Positions 42,893 to 53,097 of a stretch of DNA of 64,000 nucleotides are shown one piece after another. Numbering within the stretch: the stretch's first letter is position 1; each line of letters opens with the position of its first letter. The notes below the pieces were generated by a model, which made no database searches, had not been told where the DNA came from, and saw nothing but the letters and a program-made list of their open reading frames with translations. Both the position numbers and the translations under genes were made by a program. This DNA is from Apoderus coryli. Taxonomy: Eukaryota > Arthropoda > Insecta > Coleoptera > Attelabidae. The stretch is taken from contig OU452216.1 of the NCBI GenBank assembly GCA_911728435.2, forward strand, positions 5,778,342 through 5,842,341, written 5' to 3'.

Positions 42893-43189
42893 TTACCGCC
42901 CCTCGTAGGAATATTGAATCAGCCAGTGGCAGAGTGGTGTTATTATTTTTACTTTTGTTGTCGTGTATGAGTTGCAATATTATCAAATTATTATTGTATA
43001 TTTAGTGTTCTGTTACTTTAGTGTTTTAGGTTCAAAACAATTTTTCTTTGTTCCTGTAGAAATATAAGCTTACACATTGTTTGTTGTTTATTAAGGCATC
43101 CAAACTGGAAATTTTTATTGAATCTACTTAGAATTTTGGTATTTTAAAGATTAAAAACATAATCGTGACAGAAGTTAACACTATACCGA
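42893..43189. other. No gene recognised
   Basis: May begin with the second half of the tRNA-like repeat (GTTACCGCCCC). The rest is AT-rich without features. Confidence 0.3.
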
Positions 43190-43640
43190 AATTACAGAGT
43201 GTCCAAAAATCCTCGGAACAATAAATTTTTCAATACCGTTCTCGATTTTTGATATTTCTAAAACTAAATCTATTAAATCTCGTATATCATTTAAAAGGAA
43301 CAAAAATATGCAATTTTATTGGCTAAAAAAAATCAGGGTAGTTCGATTTAAAGAAACATCTCTTAGAACGCCTCCGTATATTATGTGCGAGTTAAACCCA
43401 ATATGGTTAACTTCGCAAAACTTAAATTAAATATATAAGAACCCGCAATACAACCGGAAATTTCAACCTAACTACATTAAAAGAAGTTTTTAATATCCAG
43501 TAATGATTGGAACAGCTTTTGTCGACATGTTAAGGAATTGGAAGAAGATTTTTGGAGGAAATTGAGCTCATTATAATAACTTAAGGACAAGATGACGATA
43601 GCGACACTGATGATGCTCAAGTTGACGAAATCTAACAGAT
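43190..43640 (+). pseudogene. Possible DNA transposon remnant
   Basis: ACAGAGTGTCCAAAAATCC near 43194 resembles the terminal words of common insect DNA elements. Near 43505 the frame DWNSFCRHVKELEEDFWRKL resembles the C-terminal 'W..F..HV.K.EE.YW' segment of DDE transposases, which is usually followed by an acidic tail; acidic codons do follow in a broken frame (DDDSDTDDA-like). Weak evidence. Confidence 0.35.
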
Positions 43641-44228
43641 TGCCACCTTCTATAAAGTAGTACTAATTATGATTGTTATATTTAATCGAAATATTCAAAA
43701 CAGTTAATTATAGTTTCTAAACGTGACTTAAAGCAACAAAAAGATCAAAGATATTTTAATTATTTTCGATAAGTTTTAAGTTGTTTTAGATTTTTTTATT
43801 TAAATCAAGCAAGATTGCCAAAGAAATTAATTTATTTCGTTACGTTGTTTTAGAATGTTTTTGTTTTTTATAAGAACGTTTTATTTTCATTTTTGGTATG
43901 CACACTTTAGTACATATTTGAAATAAAACAAATAATTAATTAAATAAATTAAATATTTCTTGGGTGTTATAGCTTAATAGCAGTAGGTGCTTTTACCAAA
44001 CACGTGAAGAACTTTTCATTAATTTTCATTTTTTAGTAACACATAGATGTTTATTAATTATTACTACAACGCACGCCGCTGGAAATTTTTGAATGAAATC
44101 AGCTATGGTTTATTACAACTGCATATCCCTTACCGACGCCGCGCCGTTACAGATCAATTTGCCAAACTATACCTAATCGGACGGACATCGTTTTTAAATT
44201 CACTTTTAGTTTTTTTGTTGCTACACTT
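43641..44228. other. No gene recognised
   Basis: AT-rich sequence leading to the second copy of the dispersed repeat. Nothing noticed. Confidence 0.35.
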
Positions 44229-44366
44229 AATAAAGCATTATTGCATTATTTCTTGGAAACTAGCGTTTTTCCTTTAAGATTACAGATATCGGTATGAATC
44301 AAAAAGCAAGTTGTTCAGAAAAGATGGGGCATCAAAATGTTGCAAAAAAAAATCATTATTCGGTCG

Positions 44367-45153
44367 CAGACCTGGGCAGTACGTAAGTACATGTACTTAA
44401 AATTGTACTTAAGTACTGCATTGTACTTAGTACATGTACTTATAAGTACATTTTGTTATGTGTACTTAAGTACTTGTACTTGTAATCATTTTGCTGTACT
44501 TGAAATGCACTTGAAGAATATTCGTATAATCCTTGACTGACCCTTTCTCACATATTTTAACACAAAGATTCTCTCGTCTACACCTGTGGAAAGCCTTTTT
44601 TCGTTTGCCACGATTATTAATTCCCCAAAACGACGGTCTTTGTCTGATGACAACTTTGAAAGATTGGTTTGTTAAAAAATTACATATACAATTACATATA
44701 ATTTTATTACTAATAATTATTATTCTCATAGATAGCCATTGCCGCTACGATTTTTTGTTTTATTCCAGCACAATTATGTTGTATTTTGTATTTTTAATAA
44801 ATATAAAATTGAAACATTTCAAATATTTTTTCAATCACGAAACTTGGTTTTACATAAGACTTACTTGCAGTCTGCTGTCGACAAGCACATATTTCAGTGC
44901 CATAGACAGAAATAGCTACATTGCAATATTTTGACTTCTTCACTGTAGCCTCTACAACTCTACACTCTACGGACCTTATGTGGAAATGTACTTGTGATTT
45001 ACATAAAATTTATCATTCATAAGTACATATGTACTTACAAATACTAAGTACTTCTAAATCAAGTACTTAGATTTTCCGTACTCTAAGTACATTTAGAATG
45101 TACTTGTACTTGAATATTTTGAGTACAATTGTGCTGTACTTGGCCCAGGTCTG
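44367..45153 (+). mobile_element. hAT-family element with 8-bp target duplication
   Basis: Ends CAGACCTGGGC and GCCCAGGTCTG are inverted repeats. TTCGGTCG is duplicated on both sides (44359-44366 and 45154-45161) and is present once in the uninterrupted repeat copy. Eight-base duplications identify hAT. The 787-bp element has dense subterminal copies of AAGTACTTGTACTT-like words at both ends, likely transposase-binding sites, and keeps only the last part of the transposase gene. Confidence 0.93.
44556..44674 (+). pseudogene. hAT transposase C-terminal (dimerisation) fragment
   Basis: The plus-strand frame FNTKILSSTPVESLFSFATI followed by INSPKRRSLSDDNFERLVC matches the hAT family C-terminal dimerisation domain ('SSAPVERLFS.AG.I....R..L......L..LK'). 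Ends TAA. The catalytic part has been deleted, so the element depends on a transposase made elsewhere. Confidence 0.85.
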
Positions 45154-45352
45154 TTCGGTCGTGAGTTTTTTCTACAGGGTGTTGAAAAATTTAGAGAAAT
45201 ATGTAACTTTTTGTTCACCCCTGTATAACAACAAATCCGTTCGAAATTTTTAAAGTTTCGATATGGAAAAATGATAACAACACAACGGCCTAAAACTCGA
45301 AAAAAAAATTGTAAAAATTAATGCCATACTAAAAAAGTTATTTAGGATTGAA

Positions 45353-45740
45353 TTTATATGTAGACACAATAATAAAAAAACTATCAATGCCTTTTAACTA
45401 TTTAGATTCCATAGTAAATAAAGTTTAAATTTAATTTTCAAACACGTAGGTACAGATATATGTTATATATGTAGTCGAAACTGCAAATATTAAAATTATT
45501 TGTTTTGTTATTTACCGAACATTGCATTGTCAAAATAAATTAAAATAATAATTGTAACAGAAATGGATGCCGCAAGGCATTTGCTCAGTGAAATACAACT
45601 TTTATTCACTGTACGTATATTTTTTATATTTATTTTTAAAACCAATTCATGTTGTTCTATTGTATGTCAACAAAATTAAATTGATTTTAGTTTATATGTA
45701 GGTACCTCTACGTATTGTCTGACTTTATTGACTTGTTTTT
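45353..45740. other. No gene recognised
   Basis: AT-rich spacer. Nothing noticed. Confidence 0.35.
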
Positions 45741-45743
45741 TCA

Positions 45744-46035
45744 ATAATAATAATAATCTGTATTTCAAACATTACGTACAAAACATAAAATGAAGCATGT
45801 CAAGCTAACAATGTAGAAATCAAAAAAAAAAAAAAATTAAAAATTAAATTACACTTAATTATTTAATATCCAAATGTCCAACAGCCCTTTTATCACTCGT
45901 AATACCATTTTTGAGCAACAGAAATGGATTGGGTTTCAGTATCTTTTCCCCAAAATACAATTCCGTATCGCATTTGCCCGATGTGTACTACTATGTACTT
46001 CATGATTCAATTCTGGTTTCATCCCAGCTATTTTT
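45744..46035 (-). pseudogene. Non-LTR retrotransposon 3' fragment
   Basis: The minus strand reads IRYGIVFWGKDTE near 45975, then QSISVAQKW, matching the thumb-region block 'LRYGI.FWG.S......IF.LQK' of jockey-like reverse transcriptases. The 3' end on this strand is an ATTATTATTATTG tail near 45744-45757. Cut at the 5' end. Confidence 0.55.
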
Positions 46036-46316
46036 TTATTTCTAATATACGACAATTCGTGCAGTCAATTAAGAACTTAACAATATTATCGAAGAGAAAT
46101 TTAATCTTCGATGATTTACAAAAAGAAATATAGCATGAAACTTACATTAGAAATAATGTGAGTTTTAGATTTTTTAGTTTTATTTTTAAATGTTTAGTAA
46201 CACAAACTTAATTTCACAAAAAACTTTTTATTTTATGACTTGAGAGAATAGATTTCCCAAAAATAATATGTACTAACTAGTATAACATAGCTTTTCGTAA
46301 GAATCTCATATAACCA

Positions 46317-46350
46317 CTGATGATGCGGCCCGGAGCTGCGAAACATGTAT
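46317..46350 (+). ncRNA. Hammerhead-like ribozyme core (best stem II)
   Basis: CTGATGA (46317-46323), then a 16-nt spacer with a five-pair stem GCGGC/GCTGC (46325-46329 with 46335-46339, one G-U), then GAAAC (46340-46344). It is enclosed by an inverted pair TTCGTAAGAA (46294) and TTCTTACGAA (46457). Stems I and III remain unassigned. Confidence 0.5.
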
Positions 46351-46469
46351 GGTGACAAATATAATTTGTTGAAGATATTTATTAAATTTATTGTGTGGAG
46401 GTCGACTTTTATTTCAAGAATATTTAACTATTCTACTCCACTTCGATATGGACTACTTCTTACGAATGA

Positions 46470-47038
46470 AATATATTTTTTTATACCATCAGAAAGTAGA
46501 GATTTCAACTAATAAAAAACACACCAACTTTTTTAAAAAAGCAGATATTTTGACGTGAGAATTTTCGATTGAAAATTAGGGTGCTTTTTCGATATTAAGT
46601 CAAAATAAGGTGAAAAAATTAATATTTTAAATCAAAAAAATTACTGTTTGGGACATACAAAGGTAAGTTTTGACCAAATTTCGTGAAAAAAAATTTTTTT
46701 TTTTCAAAAGAAAAATAAAAAACCAAAAACTCGGTTATTCAAATTTCTCACATAAATTTTGAGGTTATGTGAAAAAAGTGTCGATACAAAAGTTGTAGAT
46801 CTTTTTATTACCTACAACTTTGCTATTTAACTTTTTTTCATAGGACTTGCAGTTTGACCGGAAATCGAGATTAACCGTTTTTTACCCTTAAAAACTCACC
46901 CCGTTCCCCTTCCCGACCTCAGATCGCCCGTAATTTATTTTTCCTTTCATTTTTGTTATATTTTCTACCTTTCTAATGGTTATCATCCTATTATAATTTT
47001 TTTTTTCACTTTTTCCATTTTTAAAATTATCGACCCTG
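46470..47038. other. No gene recognised
   Basis: AT-rich with poly(A) and poly(T) runs; GC-richer words near 46900 (CACCCCGTTCCCCTTCCCG). No features assigned. Confidence 0.35.
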
Positions 47039-47039
47039 T

Positions 47040-47378
47040 TCTAACAGCCACATTTGCAAAATGAAAAAAGTGTTGTTTCACCAAGACAATGCAACGTGTC
47101 ACAAATCGATGAAAACTATGGCGAAATTGAATGAACTGGACTTCGGATTGCTTACCCATCCACCGTATTCTCTAGATTTAGCCCCCAGCGACTTTTTCCT
47201 GTTGTCAAATCTTAAAAGAATGCTTGCTGAAAAGAAATTTAAGTCCAATACTGAAGTAATCGCTGAAACTGAGGCCTATTTTGACGAGAAAGAGAAATCG
47301 TACTATAAAAGTTGTATCGAAAAGTTAGAAAATCGCTATACTCGTTGTATTGCCCTCGAAGACAACTATGTTGAATAA
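47040..47378 (+). pseudogene. mariner transposase C-terminal fragment (another lineage)
   Basis: Open from KKVLFHQDNATCHKSMKTMA (second Asp) through LTHPPYSLDLAPSDFFLLSN (third Asp, 34 residues later) to YTRCIALEDNYVE and a stop at 47376. The YVE end and SNLKRMLAEKKF block suggest the mellifera-type mariner subfamily, distinct from copies 1-4. The 5' two thirds are missing. Confidence 0.82.
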
Positions 47379-47384
47379 TAAAAT

Positions 47385-48298
47385 CGAGTTTTGTCGTCAA
47401 AATTTTGTTTTTTTCTTACTTATCCAACGCACTTATTGAATGAACTTATAAATCCTTTTTATAATATTATAAAATATAAAAGTAGACATAGCAAGTTGAG
47501 GTTGCCGCATCAGGCTGTAACTGGTTTTTTTATAAAGGTGTTTATTTACCTTAGGTGGGTTTATCATTCCTTTGAAGATGGTTAAGATAGTCATTAGCGA
47601 TGACATATATGAACAAAGATAACTACATATACACCGTATATATTTAGTACTTTATTTAGTAAAATACTTATTTCTTTACATGTTTATAATATCATGTCGG
47701 AATGTCAACAAGGAAGAATGTTGGAAAACACCAAATGTACCTACAAATAATATTTACTTTTTACTAAACATTCCGATTAAATTTTATTTAGGTTTTTCTT
47801 GATTATAAACATAACCTTATAACATTGGAGTTTTAACAACAGTTTTTCTGTAGTACCTATTATAGTGTACGAAAAAAGTAAATTAATTGTGCTAAAAAGG
47901 ACAATACAGCTCTCAGCGATCACCATTCTGCAACGGGACATAATTTTGAATGCGAGAACCCAGAAATACTCACACAAGAATTCAATTACGGGAAAGGCTT
48001 GTTCAAGGATATGGTCTATATTAACTCTACTCCTGACAGTATTAATTTCCAAAGAGATACGGATAATTTAAGTTTAATAGGTATACGTTAATCTGATTAG
48101 GTATATTTCTAAGTGATCGACTCAGGTAGTTTTGAATACACCTGTAGTTTTGTCTTTAATACTATCAATGGATATAGATAAGAGAACACATAGATTTTAA
48201 TATATGAAAGAATTTTATTGAATATCGTTTTGGACACTGTGGTTGTTAGCAGCCTCGTTTTTTACTATATAAGTGATGAATTTTTTGTATATTTTTAG
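47385..48298. other. No gene recognised
   Basis: AT-rich stretch ending at a hammerhead-like site. No coding potential noticed on either strand. Confidence 0.4.
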
Positions 48299-48299
48299 C

Positions 48300-48335
48300 C
48301 TGAAGAAGCCAGTAAATATATGGAGAAACGTCGTT
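48300..48335 (+). ncRNA. Hammerhead-like ribozyme core (candidate)
   Basis: CTGAAGA (48300-48306), then a spacer with a CCA/TGG stem, then GAAACGTCG (from 48325). It is followed by AATGAATAAAAGC, so an AATAAA-like word lies just downstream, as at the 30041 site. Confidence 0.4.
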
Positions 48336-48566
48336 TAAATGAATAAAAGCTGTTAGCATTTTTCAAGTCCTTATACCCTAAGAATCCACCATTATTCTAA
48401 ATTAATTTCGTACCCATTGGCGTTCTAGGGCATTTTATATTCGCCAAATTACAAATGATTGAAAAGTTATTTTCGTTTCACAATGATGACCAAGTTTGGT
48501 ACGAGGGTTGCCTTTTATATTTAGAGATTAGAGAACAAAAACAAATATTAATCGTCGAAAATCAGT

Positions 48567-49500
48567 TTATTGTTTTTTAAAATATTCCCCATGAAGATGT
48601 ATATACTTTTGCATGCGTTTGAACCAATTGTCGAAGCACTTTTGCCACTCTGATTGAGGTATCTCCAAAACATGCATTCTGAATGCAGCAACCGCTTCTT
48701 CAGGTGTCGAAAAACGTTGACCTCTCAGTTTGTTTTTTACGTACGGGAATAAAAAGAATTCATTCGGTACCAAATCAGGACTATACGGCGGAAGACTCAT
48801 CAATTCGATGGTTTGGGTGCTCAAAACTGCAGTTGTTTGAGCCGATGTGTGAGAGCTCGCATTGTCGTGGTGAAGAGTGATCCGTCTTCGGCGGTTGGTT
48901 TTTCTGATTTGTTGGAAGACAACTGGCAAAGAAATGGTTGTGTACCACTCAGAATTGACTGTTCTGCGTTGTTCTAAAAACAGGCGACCATTTGCTTGGA
49001 AGTGCTTCGTGCGCGAACAACTTTTGTTGGATTTGGCTCATCTTGCAACACCGATACAGTCGACCGCTCTTTACTTTCGGGCTCATACGCGTAAATCCAC
49101 GATTCCTCACCTGTCACGATGTCATAGACGTGTTTCGAAGCACCGCGATCGTATTTTTTGAGCATTTCTTTCGACCAATCGACACGAGCCTTTTTTTGAG
49201 CGATTGACAAATTGTGTGGGATCCAACGCGAATAAATTTTTTTAACAGTCAAATGTTTATGCAATATTGAATGCATGCTTGTCCCACTAATGCCAAATGT
49301 TGTTGATAGGTCACATGACGATCTTGCAATAACAGTTCGCGCACAGCATCAATGGTTTTCGGAACATCAACTGATTTTGGACGACCTTCACGAAATTCGT
49401 CTTGGAGTGAACTACGACCACGATTGAATTCACCATACCATCGATAAACACTGGTCTTTGATGGAGCTTCATCGCTAAAAATTTAATTAAGTTCATCCAT
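48567..49500 (-). pseudogene. mariner transposase, copy 4
   Basis: Most complete member of the main family. From MDELN at about 49500 the minus strand continues to RHVTYQ-like residues, then HSILHKHLTVKKIYSRWIPH, VTGEESWIYAYEPESKE (first catalytic position; Glu-Glu rather than the usual Asp-Glu), VLQDEPNPTKVVRARSTSKQ, LHHDNASSHTSAQTTA and YSPDLVPNEFFLFP (third Asp replaced by Glu). It ends LHGEYFKKQ at 48567. A short deletion after MVACF shifts the frame. With two catalytic residues changed and the frame broken it is inactive. Confidence 0.87.
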
Positions 49501-49504
49501 GCAC

Positions 49505-51892
49505 TGTTGCTGAGTTAATGTGTTTGAGGACTCAATTTCACAATATATTGTGGAGTGCGATAGGCTGATTTGTGGCGGCGATATTAATATTAATCTTCTT
49601 GACACTGAAGGTCATTCTGCTACTATCTTTAACGAATACATTGAACCATTTAATCTAAAACAAATAGTTTCTGAACGGACCAGAGTAACGGCATCCTCTA
49701 GTACTTTGTTGGACATAATATTAATTCCTTCAGATTTGAAATACGATATGTGCGGTACGAGAGAGATGAGTGACATTTCTGATCATTCGTTAGTTTTTTG
49801 CAAACTCGGGGGACGGGACACGAAACGCGGTTGTAGAGAAGTAACTTCTAGAAACTTAAAGAATATTGACCGGGATTTGTTGGAAGAATTTTTGCAGATT
49901 TCACCGTTCGATACTATAATTTACACTCAGGATATTAATGTTAAAATTAGCTATTTTAATCAAATGCTTTATAATATTTTTGATGTTTTGGCTCTGCTGA
50001 AAACTGTAAGAATTTCAGGGCCCAGGGCTCCTTGGCTGACGGATAATGTACGTTTGTTGATCAAACTTAAAGAAAAAGCTTTCTTAAAATACAAAAGAAC
50101 CAAAAACCTTGTGCATTGGTCTGACTACAAAAGAATTCGTAATCAAACTAATATTTCAATTAGAGCAGAAAAGAAAGCCTATCTTGAATTTTTTGTCATT
50201 AATAATCATAACAGGGGCGGCAATGTTAAGGAGCTTTGGAAAAAACTGAGAGAGCTAGATATACACAATAAACAAGCATCGCTAACTATCCCGGACATTT
50301 TGAATAATCCACATGACATTAACAAACACTTCCTGCGTCATTCTTTAAACAGAGGACCTAGTGATCCGATTGTTGTTGGTTTTTATCGGAACAATTTCTT
50401 GTGTGATTTCGAGGATTTTTTTAGTTTCTTTACTATTACAAATGAAAATATAAAAAAGCATATTCTGGATATAAAATCATTAGCTACTGGGGCCGATAAG
50501 ATTAATTTAGAGATGGTCGTGTTATGTCTTCCGCACATTCTACCCTACATAACAAATATAATAAATTTGACACAATTGATCATGAGACGCTTCTATCCGT
50601 TTTGAAATTTGTTGGGTTTTCTGAACAGTCAATCAGATTCTTTCACAGCTATTTGCAAAACAGGTTTCAATTTGTTCAAACAAGTAATGGGGAATCTTCA
50701 AAGGAAAGACTGACGTGTGGAGTTCCACAAGGCTCAATACTTTCACCTTTATTGTTTAACATTTACACATGCTACATAGGGTCAAGTCTAAAGCATTCTA
50801 AGGAGCATATATATGCGGATGACCGGCAAATTTACTACAGCTTTACTTATGACGACTATTATCTGGCTAATCAAGATATTAACGAGGATATTAACAGAAT
50901 TGTGGAGCTATCTCAAAAGCATGGTCTCATGATCAATGCGTCTAAGTCTGACGTTCTTGTCTTTGGTAAAAACAGGCGCTTGTTGGAGTTGCAACTGAAT
51001 ATAAAAGTAAATAACTCAAGTTTAAAGTTCTCAACTTCAACAAGAAATCTTGGCTTGGAATTGGATGTCGAATTGCGGTTTAAGAAGCATGTGAGCATCA
51101 ATATCCCCATAGGCATCTACTATCACAACCTTTGAAAAAAAAACTTACCGATAGTTTAGTCTTAAGCTACTTTAACTTCTGTGATGTTGTGTATGGACCG
51201 TGCCTAGATTGTTCTGATAAATACAGAATTCAAAAAGTTCAGAAATCATGCCTTAGATTCGTGTATGGAATTAGAAAATTTGAGCCCGTTTCGCACAAAT
51301 TGAGGGAGGCTATGTGGCTGAGCATGCAGGATCGAAGAAAGCTACATTCGCTAGTTTTATTTCATAATATAATAAATAACCATCGTCCTCCATACCTCTC
51401 TAATAAAATTAAATATGGGACTGATGTTCATACGTTGAACTTACGTTTTCGCGGACTTATTTCGCCCCCGCCTCACAAAACTTCATTATTCAAGAGATCA
51501 TTTACTTACCAAATTTATATGCTATACAATAACATACCAGAGGACTTCAAAAAGTTAGGGGTTACAGCTTTTAAGTTTAAATACAGGAATCGACTTTTGG
51601 ATTTCAAATAGATTTTTTGTTTAATTTTTCTTTTCAGATTTTTTGGGGAAAGTAGTAAACTTTGATTGTAGTAAAAGGCATGACTAAGGAGTGCAGTTAT
51701 TGGTCGGACGTAATAGAAATTTAGTTGTAAAGTTATGAATTTTGGGTTGAGCTTAGAACTTTTTTAATTGTTTTCAACTCCATTTTGCATATCAATTCAG
51801 TATTATGTTATGTATTTATGATATTCTGACTTAATCTGTTCGTTGTTATGATTTGAATGCAAATAAATGTATTATTATTATTATTATTATTA
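49505..51892 (+). mobile_element. Non-LTR retrotransposon inserted in mariner copy 4
   Basis: Flanked by ATGCAC on both sides (49499-49504 and 51893-51898), the target duplication. 5' truncated in the endonuclease domain. Ends with AATAAATGT and an ATT trinucleotide tail (51870-51891), like the element at 23449. It hit the mariner start codon region. Carries an internal deletion in the reverse transcriptase. Confidence 0.92.
49520..51611 (+). pseudogene. Endonuclease/reverse transcriptase of the inserted non-LTR element
   Basis: The first frame (49520-50605) has LICGGDININLLDTEGHS (endonuclease metal site), LLDIILIP, MSDISDHSLVF (SDH motif) and the linker ending LPHILPYITNIINL. It then lacks the blocks from FPxxWK to motif A and resumes in another frame at KFDTIDHETLL (about 50560). 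It continues LTCGVPQGSILSPLLFN (motif B), HIYADDRQIYY (motif C) and ARNLG-like sequence, and after one more frame change near 51130 LSYFNFCDVVYGPCL to the stop at 51611. About 400 bp are deleted at 50560. Clearly another lineage than the 23449 element (YADD, SILSP). Confidence 0.88.
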
Positions 51893-52127
51893 ATGCACGT
51901 CCGAAAGTTGTTAAAAATAATCGCACGAAAATATTCACGATTTAATTCCATTTTTGGGCCGAGATGAATCTTTTAAGTTACTGTAAACAACACAAATAGC
52001 CCTCGTATGTCAAAACGTTCTGAGTACGTATAACCTCAAAAATATCCAACTTTACGATAGAGCTGTCAGCTGCCAGATTGCAACACCAGGGTTGCCAAAT
52101 CCCGAAATATGAAAGCCAACCCTCGTA

Positions 52128-53095
52128 ATAGATATCGTCTACAGATTTGATGGCGACAGACTGTTCAACCTTCGTAGACTAAATGTATTTAAAAGCGCAT
52201 ACAGGATATCGGGCTTGAAGTAAGTATAAAAAAAGACAGATTTTCTACTAGCCTGCACCAAACACTGTGACTGTCAATTAGACAGTTCCTACAAAATATT
52301 ATAGGAAATTTAAATTTAACATTTAATTATAAAAAAAAAATGTTAACAATGAAAATTAACGATTCTTTTTGCAAAAAAAGTTTGTAGTTTTGTTAAATAA
52401 CAATAACCCATAGGTATTTCCAAATAATGTTGAAATGTTGTTCAAGTAATGACTAATGATGATATTGTTGTGTCTCAAACTAAAATGTTAATGGCTCCCT
52501 ATAGTGTGATTAAACCAACCATTATAAAAATCGAAACAATTTATTATTTTATTTTTAGTTATCTCTGTTTTCGACTGCTCGCACAGTTAGCTCGGCGTTA
52601 TCATCCAATTTTCTATTTGTATAGATTTATTAGTGCATATGAGTCAATCAATAAACTAGCTTAGGAAATTAAAGTCGTATTTTAACAACGCGACGAATAA
52701 AATAAAATATATCGAAAATTGTCTTATTAAAGAACTGTTTTAATGCTTCAAATATTTAGAAATTGTTTAGTGAAGTTACAATAATAGTGTTTATACGTAT
52801 ACGTTTATATTGTCAGTGGAAATCGTAAAAAAGCTTTCGGCGGGATACTTCTATCAGTTTGGTGGCATGCGCGTATGATTATTTTAGCGAAAATAAAAGC
52901 AAATTTATATAGATATACATATATACACTCGACATTGTTTATAGTGAAACTCTATATCGCAAAACACTCTTTACAGTGCAATTTTTTCAAGACCTAGAAT
53001 ATTTGAATGAAATTTAATGTAAAAAGCCCTGCATATAGTGCAGCAATGTCACAGTGCTGCAACAGAGATAAGCGAAATTTTTTAAATCTCCCAAT
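52128..53095. other. No gene recognised
   Basis: AT-rich stretch between mariner copy 4 and an endonuclease fragment. Nothing assigned. Confidence 0.4.
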
Positions 53096-53097
53096 GG

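Larger units (their letters stand above)
44229..45352. repeat. Dispersed repeat, copy 2, split by a hAT element
   Basis: Same sequence as 40735-41190 (AATAAAGCATTATTGC to AAAGTTATTTAGGATTG), interrupted at TTCGGTCG by the insertion at 44367-45153. Copy 1 provides the empty site TCATTATTCGGTCGTGAG. Confidence 0.85.
48502..52125 (-). mobile_element. mariner, copy 4, split by a non-LTR insertion
   Basis: Both ends are intact with TA duplications: TA at 48500-48501 then CGAGGGTTGCCTTTTATAT, and at the right GCCAACCCTCG followed by TA at 52126-52127. Without the 2388-bp insert (49505-51892) and one ATGCAC copy it would be about 1230 bp, close to full mariner length. Confidence 0.93.

Noticed and set aside
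47865..48071. Overlapping 68- and 91-codon frames on opposite strands
   Set aside because: No motif, no splice context; chance frames in AT-rich DNA.
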